NCBI GenBank assembly: GCA_003694525.1
Contig: RFLK01000100.1
Coordinates: forward strand, 1 to 5,200
Direction of reading: 5' to 3'
DNA from: Candidatus Woesearchaeota archaeon
GTDB lineage: Archaea; Nanobdellota; Nanobdellia; Woesearchaeales; ARS49
Length of the DNA stretch: 5,200 nt
This document shows positions 4,758 to 5,200 of this stretch, piece by piece; position 1 is the first letter of the stretch; each line of letters begins with the position of its first letter. Made by a program: the position numbers and the translations under genes. The notes under the pieces are model-generated. The model made no database searches and was not told the origin of the DNA. It was given only the letters and a program-made list of their open reading frames with translations.

Positions 4758-5200
4758 ATGGCAGCAAGACTTGAAGGACCATTGAAACTTGAAGATGTAG
4801 TAAAGATAATAGACCATATGACTGACGCGTATTATGCTCAAGAAAAACTCAAAGGAAGAATGACTGACGGGGTGAACACGACAACAGCCTACTGGAGCCC
4901 TCAAGAGTTACACATAAAAGCACGAAATGAAATTCCAGAAGAAGACGAAGACTTCATAAGATTATACGACCTTTTTGAAGAATTGACATACGATGCGAGC
5001 CTTTACAACAAACTTAAAGGAAGAGCAAGCGAATTTGCAGCAGAGGTTCACGCATACAGAGACACACCTTACTCTTACAGGGACGAGCCAATATTGACAA
5101 CACTAATATTCAATGAAACGCTTCTTGAAGATATAAGAGGCGGGCAGTTGCTCAAAAGCCCAAAAAATAAATTCCTAATATACAGCCACTGGGATTACAG
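4758..5200 (+). CDS. Unrecognised helical protein, N-terminal 147 residues, runs off right edge
   Basis: The frame is open from the ATG to the window end. The visible part is soluble and largely helical, with no signal peptide or membrane segment. Segments include KLEDVVKIIDHMTDAYYAQE (10-29), an acidic IPEEDEDFIRLYDLFEEL stretch (59-76), an FAAEVHAYRDTPYSYRDE segment (93-110) rich in aromatic and charged residues, and a YSHWDYR end. Histidines and acidic residues are frequent, but I see no arrangement I can assign to a metal site or enzyme family. The start is supported by a TATA-like box about 27 bases upstream; there is no Shine-Dalgarno site. It follows translin by 56 bases on the same strand but probably has its own promoter. 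The A/C-rich third positions match the other plus-strand genes, so there is no sign of recent transfer. No function is proposed. Confidence 0.8.
   Translation, partial: MAARLEGPLKLEDVVKIIDHMTDAYYAQEKLKGRMTDGVNTTTAYWSPQELHIKARNEIPEEDEDFIRLYDLFEELTYDASLYNKLKGRASEFAAEVHAYRDTPYSYRDEPILTTLIFNETLLEDIRGGQLLKSPKNKFLIYSHWDY

Noticed and set aside
4023..4904. Minus-strand open frames opposite translin and the last gene
   Set aside because: They are antisense to a clearly conserved protein and to the continuous plus-strand frame, with no start signals.
1..5200. CRISPR arrays, tRNA or rRNA genes, insertion sequences, long direct repeats
   Set aside because: No spaced repeats, cloverleaf-like sequence, transposase frame or terminal inverted repeats were seen on reading either strand.

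Overview
The window looks archaeal. Several start codons sit 25-29 bases downstream of TATA-like boxes, as in leaderless archaeal mRNAs. One protein is an archaeal translin (C3PO-type) protein, and another is the N-terminal part of an archaeal FlaI/GspE-type secretion ATPase. The proteins are compact, the genes are tightly packed, and the family mix (ATPase, small coiled-coil proteins, small multi-pass membrane proteins) suggests a small-genome lineage such as DPANN. That placement is inferred from general familiarity with such genomes; the window has no rRNA or other phylogenetic marker.

Layout. (1) Bases 1-1037, minus strand: the first 345 residues of a type II/IV secretion ATPase, starting at GTG and running off the left edge before its Walker motifs. 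(2) Bases 1129-2300, plus strand: two coiled-coil proteins, divergent from the ATPase. The second has a basic amphipathic N-terminus, a small helical domain, a Pro/Gln-rich linker and a long coiled coil. (3) Bases 4063 back to 2319, minus strand: three tightly packed membrane proteins that look like paralogues, each with about five membrane segments and the signature [LF]PFL-x(6)-[FY]-A-[IL]-L in the first. (4) Bases 4126-4701, plus strand: a translin/TRAX-like RNA-processing protein with the TRAX-type acidic active-site set. (5) Bases 4758 to the right edge, plus strand: the start of an unrecognised helical protein.

How the genes may work together. Archaeal FlaI-type ATPases power type IV filaments (archaella, pili) with a membrane platform and, in archaella, cytosolic coiled-coil ring proteins (FlaC/D/E or FlaX type). 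An ATPase beside two coiled-coil proteins and a triplet of related membrane proteins is compatible with a divergent filament or secretion apparatus. The membrane triplet is the least explained part. The link rests on adjacency only: no pilin, platform protein or prepilin peptidase is visible. The translin gene and the last gene are probably housekeeping or unrelated neighbours.

Expression and composition. Plus-strand genes lack Shine-Dalgarno sites; three have a TATA-like box at leaderless distance. The ATPase and the first two membrane genes have GAGG-type ribosome sites. The plus strand is rich in A and C at third codon positions in every gene whatever its direction, so codon usage of plus and minus genes is nearly reciprocal, suggesting a replication-linked strand skew. 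No rRNA, tRNA, CRISPR array, insertion sequence or long repeat was seen, and no stretch over 300 bases lacks a gene.
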